Of a stretch of 64,000 nucleotides of DNA, positions 23,880 to 31,665 are shown piece by piece. The notes under the pieces are model-generated. The model searched no databases and was not told the DNA's origin. It saw only the letters and a list, made by a program, of their open reading frames with translations. The first letter of the stretch is position 1. Each line of letters opens with the position of its first letter. The position numbers and the translations under genes are program-made. The stretch covers positions 17,314,211 through 17,378,210 of the forward strand of contig CM075104.1 in NCBI GenBank assembly GCA_037576195.1, in the 5' to 3' direction. This DNA is from Phytoseiulus persimilis. Lineage: Eukaryota > Arthropoda > Arachnida > Mesostigmata > Phytoseiidae.

Positions 23880-26800
23880 ACAACAACAGCAGCAGCAGAA
23901 ACGAGCTCGCACGAGGATCACGGACGAACAGCTGAAGATCCTGCGGGCTTACTTCGACATCAACAACTCCCCGACCGAAGAGGCTCTCCTTGAGATGTCG
24001 GAGAAATCTGGACTGCCACTGAAGGTACGTGCACTCTTTCACGTTTACTTTGTCGAACCCCCACGAGGTTCCCGATTCGTGCGTGGGCGCCTTTGGAAGA
24101 GGGAAAAAGAGAGCGCTGATCAGTGATCACGGATCCCTCACTAACCTATTGTTTCTTTCTCCCCCCCCCCTCCCCTCTATCCGTCTCTCTCTCTCTCTCT
24201 CTCGCTCACTCGCTGCGATACCCATCTTCCTCGTCCAATGAAGGTGATCAAACATTGGTTCCGCAACACCCTATTCAAGGAGCGCCAACGAAACAAGGAC
24301 TCCCCCTACAACTTCAATAATCCCCCTTCAACCTACCTTAACCTTGAAGAATACGAGAAGACCGGAGAGGCGAAAGTCATTCCGATATCGGAAGTATGTA
24401 ATTCTGGTTCAACTGACAGCAAACCGGCAGTGGTTAGCGGCAGCGCTGGCTTAACGGCCCTTTCTAACGCCTCCTCGTCGTCGATCGAAGATAAAAAGCC
24501 CACACCTGTCCCGTCGCCTGCGCTCAAACACCCCACACCTCAGGCATCGCCTGCGCCCAGCATTGCTGCCATTCAGATCAAACAGGAACTGGTGACACCG
24601 AAGTCCAGCTCACTCGGACACGGTGGCCCGACCAAGTCGTCGACGGGCTCCAGTCGGGATTCGACGTCGACGGCAGCGGCGGCAGCAGCAGCTGTAGCCG
24701 CCCAACAGCAGGCAGCTGCAATGGCCCAGCAGATGCTCGTCATGGCCATGATGATGGGAGGTGAAGGTGGACCAGGATCAGCTGGCAGCAAAGAACAGGC
24801 CGAAGGGGTGCATGAACTGTTTAAGAATCACGAGAGACTTTTGCAATCGAAGCCCGAACTGCTGAACAACCCCGAACTGCTGCACGAGCAGCTGTTGAAG
24901 GAGGTGCAGGCGCAGTCTCAGGCGGCGCTTGGCAGCACAGCTCCGGCGACAGCGTTCGGATCTCCGTCCTTGAATTTGGCGGCAGCTTCGCCCTCTGCGC
25001 CAACGCCGCCCAGCGGAAAGCGCGCCAACAGAACTCGCTTCACGGATTATCAGATCAAGGTTTTGCAGGAATTCTTCGAATCCAATGCCTATCCGAAAGA
25101 CGATGATTTGGAGTATTTGTCGAAACTACTTAATCTCAGTCCGCGCGTGATCGTGGTGTGGTTTCAAAATGCCAGGCAGAAGGCGAGGAAGGTCTACGAA
25201 AACCAGCCGCAGACCTCCGAGGATGAAAGCGGAAGATTCCAAAGAACTCCCGGGCTCAACTATCAGTGCAAAAAGTGTCAACAAGTGTTCCAACGCTACT
25301 ACGAGCTCATCAAGCATCAGAAGAACTCCTGCTTCAAGGACGAAAACCCCATTGCTCTCCAGCTGAAGTCGGCTGCCCAGGAGCAGTGTCAATCCTCCCA
25401 ACCCGATCGTCCAGAAAGCAGCATTGGCAGCAGCCAAACCCCTCCCGACACACCAGAACCATCGGGGACCCCGAAGAGCACGGCTTCATCTGGTGCTAAC
25501 CCAGGCTCGGATCGCGGCTCGCTCCCGACCCTCGGAGCGCTCTCCGCCGCTCTGAGCGCTCAGACATCGCTTGCTCAGGGTCTCTCGGCAGCTGGTGTCC
25601 CTACTGCAGCTGGCGCAGTTGGTGCAGCAGCGGGCACCTTCCGCTGCGACAAGTGTCCCATGGTGTTTCAACGTTTTGAGCTTTGGCGGGAACATCAAGT
25701 CATACACCTCATGAATCCGAATCTGTTCTCTGGAACACCGTCCGCGAACCAGAACAAAGCTTCTTCGCTGCCTCTGAATCCTGGTCAGAACGCATTGGCA
25801 TTCCCCGGCATGATGGAAGATTCCAGCAACGGTCAATGGAAGCGAAAAATTGATTCGGCCAGCACCGACGAAGAGTGCTCACCAAACAAAGATGCCACCG
25901 GAGACGGCTCTCCAAGGTTGGTTCCTTATTCCTTCGTTGTTCCTCTCTCTCCCTCTTTTTCCACCTAGAAATCGCCTCTTCGGGATAGACCCGGATCCCC
26001 TTCGCCTCTTCGGTCGGGGGAGCGGGCGCTGAGCTCAGAAAACAGCCGGGGGAGGAGGGCCTCGACTAGAATCGAAACGGGGAGAAACAGAGCGAGACAG
26101 ATTCGAGTACCAATGGTAGTACTAAAAGTAGCGCGTGTCAACTTCAGGGACAAACGTCTGCGTACCACCATCCTTCCGGAGCAACTCGACTTCCTCTACC
26201 AGAAGTACCAGCAAGAGTCGAATCCCAGTCGGAAGATGCTGGAATCTATCGCGCAAAATGTCGGGCTCAAGAAGCGAGTGGTGCAGGTTTGGTTCCAGAA
26301 CACGAGGGCCCGAGAACGTAAAGGCCAGTTCAGAGCTCACCAACAAGCAATCCACAAGCGATGCCCCTTCTGTCGAGCATTGTTCAAAGCCCGCAGCGCG
26401 TTGGAATCGCATCTCGCGACTCGGCACGCCGATCTCTACTCCAAGGGTAAGAACCTCCGATTTTCTTCGGCCGTTTGAGTTCTTCGTGTCTCGGTTTGCG
26501 TTTTTTGGTCTGGCCGTGGTGCGTCCCGGACGGAAACCAAGAGATCTCCGATCGAACGGAGCGCGCAGGAACCGGGTAGATTGCACGAGCTACCAGAGAG
26601 CAATATAGTTCGTTGACGAGCGAACACAGAGCAGAACGGTTGGAAGTTCCGATGAGGGAAGACGATCCCTCTCTCTCTCTCTCTCTCTGACTCGGTTGGT
26701 GCGTCAGCCGCTTGGCGCGTCCGTCATCGTCCTCGGCGTCGGTGCCTTTGTCATTAAAAATTCATTTACGCTAATGATCCATTGCTGTTCGAAACGACCA

Positions 26801-29800
26801 CCGGGAGCAGCAGCGGCTCCACCACTGCACCACCGCCATCCTTGTCGCGGAGTTGAATCTCAACGAAAACGACGGCGACGCATTGTGTCAGCTAGTCAGC
26901 TAAACAAGCAAAAGAAGAGCGTCTCATTACTCGAAGGGTTCGAAATTGAGTGGTGGGCGAGCGAGCAACCCGGGCGGGTTGGCAAACGTCTTCAGTGACG
27001 ATCCCTTTGGGGCATGCAATCGCGATAAGTGAAAAACCGGTTCCGGTGTCGCCAGTCATAGGGAGCGCACTGTCTTCCTATTCAGTTCAGTTTCGTTTTT
27101 CCTTCCTTTAGGAGGAACTCTTGCATGTTGGGCCGGACTTCATTTTCCGCCGCTGCTTTTGGAAATCCGTGACCAGCTCAGACTGTTCCCCGTGCTCCTG
27201 ATTGAATTCGATACTGGCACAGATGCGGTTCGTTCGGACGTGCCGAACGAGGTCGAACGATTATGAGGGGGCGGTGTGCTCAATCAAAAATGCGCAGTTC
27301 ATAGATAACTGCTCCGTGCGTTTCCCTATCAGTTTTTGGCCTTCATGGCTCGAACCGATACGGCGTCAGCGACGAAGACAATTCCACTCCGAAACTGTTG
27401 AGCCAAAACAGCCTTGAACATAGCAGTCCACAGGTTTCGCTCCGTCTTCTGGGTTGCCAAGCTGGGTCACTGGGACCGCACAGATTTTCAGGCAGCAGAT
27501 TCTTGCGAATCCGAGCACCTCGAATCTTGGGATTCCAACGGGTTTCGCACGACCGGATCCTCGGTCAAGACCGTTCCGGGGAGGCGCCGAGGGCGCTCAA
27601 CCAGTGAGGCTCGTTGGCGATGGCTGGTTAGCCGTGGCTCGTAGTTTCGTACAGTTGTCCGGTCTGAGGGAGTGATCGAGTGTCCGGCTCGGCGGAGCGT
27701 GTCACCCTCTGCAAAACCTTAGAGTAATGGCCAACTCACGGTAAAGCACATTAGATCTTTTTATAGGAAAACTCATAAGTGCTCGCGGCGGCCAGTAACG
27801 CCACTGCTCGGAAGAGTGTGAGCCTCCTTTCTTGAAAGCTGATGCCGTTGCTGATGGCGGCAACAGCAACAGTCGCAGCGACGAGGGCGACAGCGCATCG
27901 TTGAGCCCAGCTCATTTTGAATGAACGTCATCATTCGACGGAGTTGGTCGTCGCTTGCTCAGTCTCAGTACAGGGCAACTTGGCGGCGCAGCGAGAAATG
28001 ATGTAAAATTCTGAAGCTGCGTCATCAAGCACGACTCCTCTTCATCATAAACAGAAGAAAGAAAGGAGAGGAGACGAGAATAATAATAATAATAACAATA
28101 AAAAAAAAGGTGCATGGACGACGATGTTGCCGGCCGGCCGAGCAGCCGACCGCTCGTTCTCTCGCTTGCCCGCTTCCTCGACTGTGTTAATGTTGTTACC
28201 GCAACCGATGCCAACATTGTTGACGTCGTCGTCAACATCGATCCGGTGACGCACCGGTGGCGCGTTGAACAACGAATTAGGCAGCGAATTCGAGTTTGGA
28301 AAATGGCCGAAGCGTTCCGGAGCGAACGCCGCGAAAGCTGGCCGACAAATGGAGCAATCCCGACTGCTCCGTGGGGAATTTCCTTGAGCACAGTTTTTCT
28401 CCTGTAGTTCCTCCCTATATTTGATTCCACCCGACCAGAGGAGCCCTCACGGAAGCAAAGTGGTGGTCGCGGCTGTCGCCAAGACAACGGCACTGTCGCT
28501 CGATGTCGTGTTCGGCGTCGGCTTTTAACGCCCGAGTATGACAGTGCTTTCCGACCGAGGCGACGCTGCGCTCCGTCAGTGTCGCCAGCTTCGAGCGCGG
28601 TTTCATCGGATTTCAACGAGATCTTTGTACACAGCGATCTCTGTGCACATCGATCCCAGATTCGCCGGACCACGCGATTCCGTCAATTCATTTTCTCCAT
28701 GCATCGCTGTTACCGTCGTGGGGTTCTGCTCCCCGGAGTCTCGACCGGCTCCCGGTAGTTCTTGGAGTTGTGATTCTCCAGTTTAATGCCGGCCCAACTG
28801 GCTGGCTCGAACAGTTGGAGAGATGGCGCGCGCGGTCCAACCTATCCACTGTTGTTGTCGTGGCGGTCGTCGCTGTCGTCGCTGCCGCTTCTCAGCTAAA
28901 TACCTCAGCTTGGTAATTACAAGGCTCGCTGCATTCGTCGACTGGATCGGATTGGACGGCGTGCGAGGCGCCGCCTCCCTGCTAGCGAGCTGGCTGGCTG
29001 GCGACGGAACAGCAGCGTGCCAGAAACATTATGAACAGACACCGACTGAACAGGAGGGATAATCTTCGACATAGGTATTCACCGAAGATATGGTACCAGA
29101 GTACCGACAGGGAGGAGGGAACGTCTCCCAGTTTCCCCGGACTGAATCGTGCCTGCGAAGCGAGCGAAACGCGCAGAATTCACCCAAATCGAGCTCGCAC
29201 TCACGAATACTTCCCGTTCCAGGAGAACTAAACATCGACACCTTCCCGGATGGCGACGCAGACAACTCGAACCCCGATGATAACACATCGATGATCGGCG
29301 AAGAGAGCAAGAACAATGTCGACGAGTTCAAGAGATTCCTCGAAGAGATCAACGGTCCCACCGACCTGAGTGCCAAGAGGCAAGGTAAGACGAGTTTCGT
29401 GGAAACTGGAAGGACCTCGCCGACCCGTTGGTGGGTCCCATCGGTCGCGAGGGAGTAGACGTAGCGGAGGTGAGGAGAGAAAGAATAGGGCTCTGTTCAG
29501 GCAAAGTGGAAAGTAGCCCACTTTCCAGTCTAAGCCAAGTCTGTTTGGCGCGTTCCAGGTGAGCACGCACCGCTGGATCTCAGCAGGCCCGATGAGCCCA
29601 ACGCGAAAACGCGAACGGGCATGGCTCGCCCAGAGTCCGACTCCGAAGACACTCAGGACCAGAACGATGTGAACATGTCCGAAAACGATTCGGTGGTATA
29701 CTACGATCAGCAAACGTCCCCCGGCTCGTTCGAAGGGAGGCTCAACGCTCCCGGCGGAGGTCAACCGAAACGCTTCCGTACTCAGATGAGCTCGACTCAG

Positions 29801-30472
29801 CTTCGGGTGATGAAGTCCATATTCCACGATTACAAAACACCCACCATGGCTGAATGCGAGAGCTTGGGCGCTCAAATCGGCCTACAGAAGCGAGTTATCC
29901 AGGTGTGGTTCCAAAACGCGCGAGCCAAAGAGAAGAAAGCTAAGGCCGCCGCGCTGAAGTTGGGTCAAGTTCCGGAACCGGACCCCCCGAAACCGGAATA
30001 CTGTGAAATTTGCAACGTCCGCTACGAGAGCTTCTCGAGTTCTCTGCAGGATCACATCTTCTCGATTGGCCACATAGATAAGCTCAAGAAGCACATCGAA
30101 TCGTCCAAGGACGACGAAACCTCCCAGAGTCAACAGACGCAAAGTCTACCCCTAACGGCTGCATCTCAACTCAGTGAACCAAGCCCATTGAGCTCTGAGC
30201 ATACTCAGCTCGTACACCAACTGCAACAGCTGCAGCTGCTGAACCAGCTGAACCTCCAGCAACAGCAGCAGCAACAACAACAGCTGTTGCAGAAAGAAAC
30301 TCAGGTTGACAGTGGTAATATGAAAAGCATGGACAGCACAAACAACAACCCGTCTGACGACTTCTCGCTGTTTACGGCAGCCCCTCCGAGCCTCACGGGG
30401 CAGAACCAGTTCTCGTTCTACGGGGGACAAACTCCATCTGCTGCGCCTTTATTCAGCTCGAGCAGACCGTGA
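16440..30472 (+). CDS. zfh2: Zinc finger homeobox protein, ZFHX3/ZFHX4/zfh2 family (complete, 8 coding exons)
   Basis: Spliced coding segments are 16440-18201, 18295-18994, 19137-19759, 19856-24024, 24244-25916, 26148-26446, 29223-29384 and 29559-30472. They total 10,302 nt, exactly 3,434 codons, and every donor/acceptor phase matches. The protein has 23 C2H2 or C2H2-like fingers (C164 to about H3303) and four homeodomains at residues 2376-2435, 2677-2736, 2977-3036 and 3199-3258. Recognition helices carry [37 protein letters not shown] and [11 protein letters not shown], the ZFHX order. Other family marks are [17 protein letters not shown] (39-55) and [15 protein letters not shown] (163-177). 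Length is close to human ZFHX3 (about 3,700). From the family, it should be a nuclear DNA-binding regulator of neural and other differentiation. The start ATG at 16440 is the first in its exon; ATG 16467 (residue 10) has a stronger context (GACCATGG). Orthology is seen in sequence; the function is inferred. Confidence 0.97.
18202..18294 (+). other. Intron 1 (93 nt, phase 1, stop-free)
   Basis: GTGAGT...CCCCCTTCCAG. It interrupts zinc finger 3 between its cysteine and histidine pairs. The length is 3n and the frame stays open, so retention would add 31 residues to the middle of the finger without truncating the protein. Splicing restores [17 protein letters not shown], the family sequence, so removal is the expected normal form. 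Confidence 0.93.
18295..18994 (+). CDS. zfh2: zfh2 coding exon 2: finger 3 (3' part), finger 4, polyglutamine
   Basis: Encodes the histidine half of finger 3 (to H599), finger 4 (C653-H675, [20 protein letters not shown]), a hydrophobic/Gln linker and a long polyglutamine tract (about residues 758-792) broken by one Lys. It ends CCCTTAG|GTGAGT, phase 2. The AG completes an Arg codon with the first G of exon 3. Fingers 3 and 4 share the ICNY/VCNY and H-M-x-S-x-K-H pattern, which suggests an ancient tandem duplication typical of the family. Confidence 0.95.
18812..18900 (+). repeat. Polyglutamine CAG/CAA repeat in zfh2 exon 2
   Basis: About 30 glutamine codons, a mix of CAG and CAA with one AAA (Lys). 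The mixed codons imply the protein tract is maintained rather than being a fresh pure-CAG expansion. Confidence 0.9.
18995..19136 (+). other. Intron 2 (142 nt) with GA-rich microsatellite
   Basis: GTGAGT...CCCCTTTTTCCAG. Nearly half of the intron is a purine run of GA and GGA repeats (19023-19088). The pyrimidine tract at the 3' end is strong. Phase 2; the length is not 3n, so retention would shift the frame. Confidence 0.93.
19023..19088. repeat. GA/GGA purine microsatellite in intron 2
   Basis: GAAAGAGAGAGAGAGGGG, then a longer (GA)n and a (GGA)n run, all on the transcribed sense strand. Confidence 0.9.
19137..19759 (+). CDS. zfh2: zfh2 coding exon 3: fingers 5-8
   Basis: Encodes about residues 821-1029. 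Finger 5 begins at C835 (YQCCVCC) and is degenerate, lacking the last histidine, as often seen at this point in ZFHX proteins. Finger 6 (C875-H897) has [10 protein letters not shown], finger 7 (C931-H953) has [10 protein letters not shown], and finger 8 starts at C984. The spacer [20 protein letters not shown] is a strong ZFHX signature. The exon ends GACCACG|GTGAGT, phase 1. Confidence 0.95.
19760..19855 (+). other. Intron 3 (96 nt, phase 1, stop-free)
   Basis: GTGAGT...CTCGTTTGCAG. Both splice sites are good. The intron is 3n with no in-frame stop, so retention would insert 32 residues between fingers 8 and 9. It could instead be read as exon, but the consensus donor, good acceptor and family spacing favour an intron. 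Confidence 0.85.
19856..24024 (+). CDS. zfh2: zfh2 coding exon 4: fingers 9-19 and most of homeodomain 1
   Basis: This is the largest exon (4,169 nt, residues 1030-2418). Fingers start at about C1044, C1108, C1194, C1226 (wider CxxxxC spacing), C1268, C1296, C1463, C1505, C1602, C1724 (C2HC type) and C1976. QCPLCQDEF...[12 protein letters not shown] is a family hallmark. Low-complexity parts are polyalanine (20890-20925), a Met/His run, acidic EEED and SSNNNN stretches, His/Gln (23023-23102) and a Gln run (23803-23898) that abuts homeodomain 1. Homeodomain 1 is cut after its position 43 at CTGAAG|GTACGT, phase 0. IKQE at K2077 and VKKE near residue 1833 fit the sumoylation consensus. Confidence 0.96.
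20890..20925 (+). repeat. Polyalanine (GCN)12 in zfh2 exon 4
   Basis: Twelve alanine codons, mostly GCC with GCT and GCG, between fingers 14 and 15. It is followed by a Met-rich and His-rich stretch. Confidence 0.9.
23023..23102 (+). repeat. His/Gln-rich CAN repeat in zfh2 exon 4
   Basis: CAA, CAG, CAT and CAC codons alternate, giving Q and H runs before a GHHHDEG stretch. Confidence 0.9.
23803..23898 (+). repeat. Polyglutamine repeat abutting homeodomain 1
   Basis: CAG/CAA codons, nearly uninterrupted from about 23839, run directly into the AAACGAGCTCGC start of homeodomain 1 with no linker. Confidence 0.9.
24025..24243 (+). other. Intron 4 (219 nt) inside homeodomain 1
   Basis: GTACGT...CGTCCAATGAAG. 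Removal joins LPLK to VIKHWFRN, the uninterrupted homeodomain sequence. It contains a C10 run (24161-24170) and a CT microsatellite (24184-24203). The length is 3n, but an in-frame TGA means retention would truncate the protein before the recognition helix. Confidence 0.93.
24244..25916 (+). CDS. zfh2: zfh2 coding exon 5: end of homeodomain 1, homeodomain 2, fingers 20-21
   Basis: Encodes residues 2419-2976 (the last codon is shared). It opens with [20 protein letters not shown], then a Ser/Pro/Ala-rich linker with a psi-K-x-E site (IKQE, K2531). Homeodomain 2 follows at 2677-2736 (25018-25197), with [18 protein letters not shown]. Finger 20 starts at C2760 (ends in Cys, C2HC) and finger 21 at C2886. 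The exon ends CCAAG|GTTGGT, a weak donor, but the phase-2 junction regenerates the R-DKRLRTT start of homeodomain 3. Confidence 0.94.
25917..26147 (+). other. Intron 5 (231 nt) with weak splice sites
   Basis: The donor GTTGGT departs from consensus at +3 to +6, and the acceptor TGTCAACTTCAG has a poor pyrimidine tract. The family sequence across the junction requires the splice. Retention would end the protein at TAG 25966-25968, removing homeodomains 3 and 4. The 3' end also holds an ATG (26113) in frame with homeodomain 3. Confidence 0.85.
26148..26446 (+). CDS. zfh2: zfh2 coding exon 6: homeodomain 3 and finger 22
   Basis: Encodes residues 2976-3076. Homeodomain 3 spans 2977-3036 (26149-26328), from [20 protein letters not shown] to [17 protein letters not shown], almost identical to vertebrate ZFHX homeodomain 3. 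Finger 22 (C3048-[20 protein letters not shown]) follows directly, again as in the family. It ends TCCAAGG|GTAAGA, phase 1, before the one long intron of the gene. Confidence 0.96.
26669..26688. repeat. (CT)10 microsatellite in intron 6
   Basis: Perfect dinucleotide run. Confidence 0.95.
28079..28108. repeat. AAT repeat and A run in intron 6
   Basis: AATAATAATAATAATAACAA followed by TAAAAAAAA. Confidence 0.9.
29223..29384 (+). CDS. zfh2: zfh2 coding exon 7: acidic linker with PTDLS motif
   Basis: A short exon (162 nt, about residues 3076-3130) joining homeodomain 3/finger 22 to homeodomain 4. It is acidic ([15 protein letters not shown]) and ends with [16 protein letters not shown] (3121-3125) fits the PxDLS consensus for CtBP binding. 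The acceptor is CCCGTTCCAG and the donor CAAG|GTAAGA; both phases are 1. This exon is less conserved than its neighbours, but phase and splice sites agree on both sides. Confidence 0.88.
29385..29558 (+). other. Intron 7 (174 nt)
   Basis: GTAAGA...TTTGGCGCGTTCCAG. Phase 1, 3n length, but with an in-frame TAG (29456-29458), so retention would truncate the protein before homeodomain 4. Confidence 0.92.
29559..30472 (+). CDS. zfh2: zfh2 coding exon 8: PLDLS motif, homeodomain 4, finger 23, C-terminus
   Basis: Encodes residues 3130-3433. [13 protein letters not shown] carries a textbook CtBP-binding PLDLS (3134-3138; 29570-29584). Homeodomain 4 is 3199-3258 (29765-29944), [20 protein letters not shown] to [17 protein letters not shown]. 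The last finger (C3278, [20 protein letters not shown]) and the phrase [14 protein letters not shown] match the family. The tail is Gln-rich (30255-30292) and ends at TGA 30470-30472. The C-terminal tail after finger 23 is shorter than in vertebrate ZFHX3. Confidence 0.96.
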
Positions 30473-31665
30473 CCACGCCAGACAAGTGACCAAGCAACAA
30501 AACACTGACGTATCGCGTGTCGAGTGATACCCGTATCGAGCTGACTCGCGGCGCGCTTCAATCGTGGACGAAACCGACGATGGGGAAGAAAAGACGGAAA
30601 GTTGAGGTTAAGCTATTGTGGACTACTTCAGTGAAGTTGGCTCGAAGTTTTAGTGAACTACCGTAACCCAAGCCATTGAGAGGATTATCCCGCGTGTACA
30701 GCTGTCGAACCCGACACACATCACGTCATCGCTACGAAGATGGGACGACGACGACGGAACTTCGTCGTCAACTACCCTCTTCCTCCAACCCCTCTTCTGC
30801 GCCAAATAGCCCAGAATGATACCTGAGCATATCAGCATCGCTCGCGCAACATTGGACGATCCGACGAACATGGAAAAAGTGAAAAGTGTGCTATGTGACG
30901 CGAACCCATCATGAATTCCAAGGAAAACGGAGATTATGATGCAGACGAATCTGAAGACATAGACGACGACGACGACTAAGACGGGAACCGTTGCTTGCGG
31001 GAAGACCAAGTGACAACAAAATATACGTTGGATCGAGGATTCGAGTCCTCGGTGCGCCGACTCTCGCCGAGTGGGTGCGGTGTAAATAGTTTACATACGT
31101 GGTGGACGCGGTGTGGGCTCCGCGTCCAAACGACTAGGGTACTTCAGTGTTCCTCGCATTGTGTATTGTATAATCGATTGATACGACGAAGAGGCGGATG
31201 CAGACGACGACGACAAACAACAAACAAAAGTGAAAATCACAAATCCGAACTGAAAACACGTAGTAAGTTCTAGATAACAATCGTCGAATACAAAAGCAAC
31301 CAAGTTTAGAACGTATATCGAGAGCAAACGTAAAGAATTCCTTCTCCGGTCCAACCTGGGTCGTGTCATCAACACGGTCCCCATTGTGATTGATGAATGC
31401 CACGATGACTACTGCACGACGACGGTTGGACGACGATAACAGCTCCAAGATTATCAATGAGAGTGGGTCAGCAAATACTGAATCGATCTGTAGAAAAAAT
31501 GTGCAATTTTTTTCACTGTCCATGGCAGCAAAGTGAAAGCTTTGCGCGCCTTCTGTTTGGGCTCTGAGCAGGCGACATCCTTCTGGCGCCGGGCCCGGCC
31601 CGTCTCCACTGTGACCAGCTTTAAGGGGAGGCTTTATTTTTGAATAAAGACTACCCGAAGCGCCT
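30473..31665 (+). other. Probable zfh2 3' UTR
   Basis: No open coding signal follows the stop. A/C-rich sequence with GAC repeats (about 30963-30977) and a 6-bp perfect hairpin at 31034-31051 (CGAGGA, loop TTCGAG, TCCTCG) runs to the AATAAA at 31643. The end is estimated at 10-30 nt past that signal. Confidence 0.5.
31643..31648 (+). terminator. Polyadenylation signal AATAAA (proximal)
   Basis: Canonical hexamer in TTTTTGAATAAAGACTACCC, about 1.17 kb after the zfh2 stop. A GT-rich stretch follows (CTTCTGTCTGTGTCTG, about 31699-31714), the usual arrangement for cleavage. Confidence 0.5.

Larger units (their letters stand above)
26447..29222 (+). other. Intron 6 (2,776 nt), the only long intron in the coding region
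   Basis: GTAAGA...CTTCCCGTTCCAG. Removal joins YSKG to [10 protein letters not shown]. It holds a (CT)10 run (26669-26688), an AAT/A-rich run (28079-28108) and a 253-codon open frame on the - strand (27912-28673) that starts at GTG and resembles no protein. Its size next to six introns under 250 nt makes it the likeliest intragenic regulatory site. I see no clear extra exon in it. Confidence 0.85.

Noticed and set aside
27912-28673. 253-codon open frame on the - strand inside intron 6
   Set aside because: It starts at GTG, is rich in Arg and Ser with no domain, and the + strand of the same bases is also open. Its Tyr run comes from the AAT repeat.
31034-31051. tRNA T-arm-like hairpin with GATTCGAGTCC
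   Set aside because: The stem is six base pairs with a six-base loop, not five and seven. No A box, anticodon arm or acceptor stem surrounds it.
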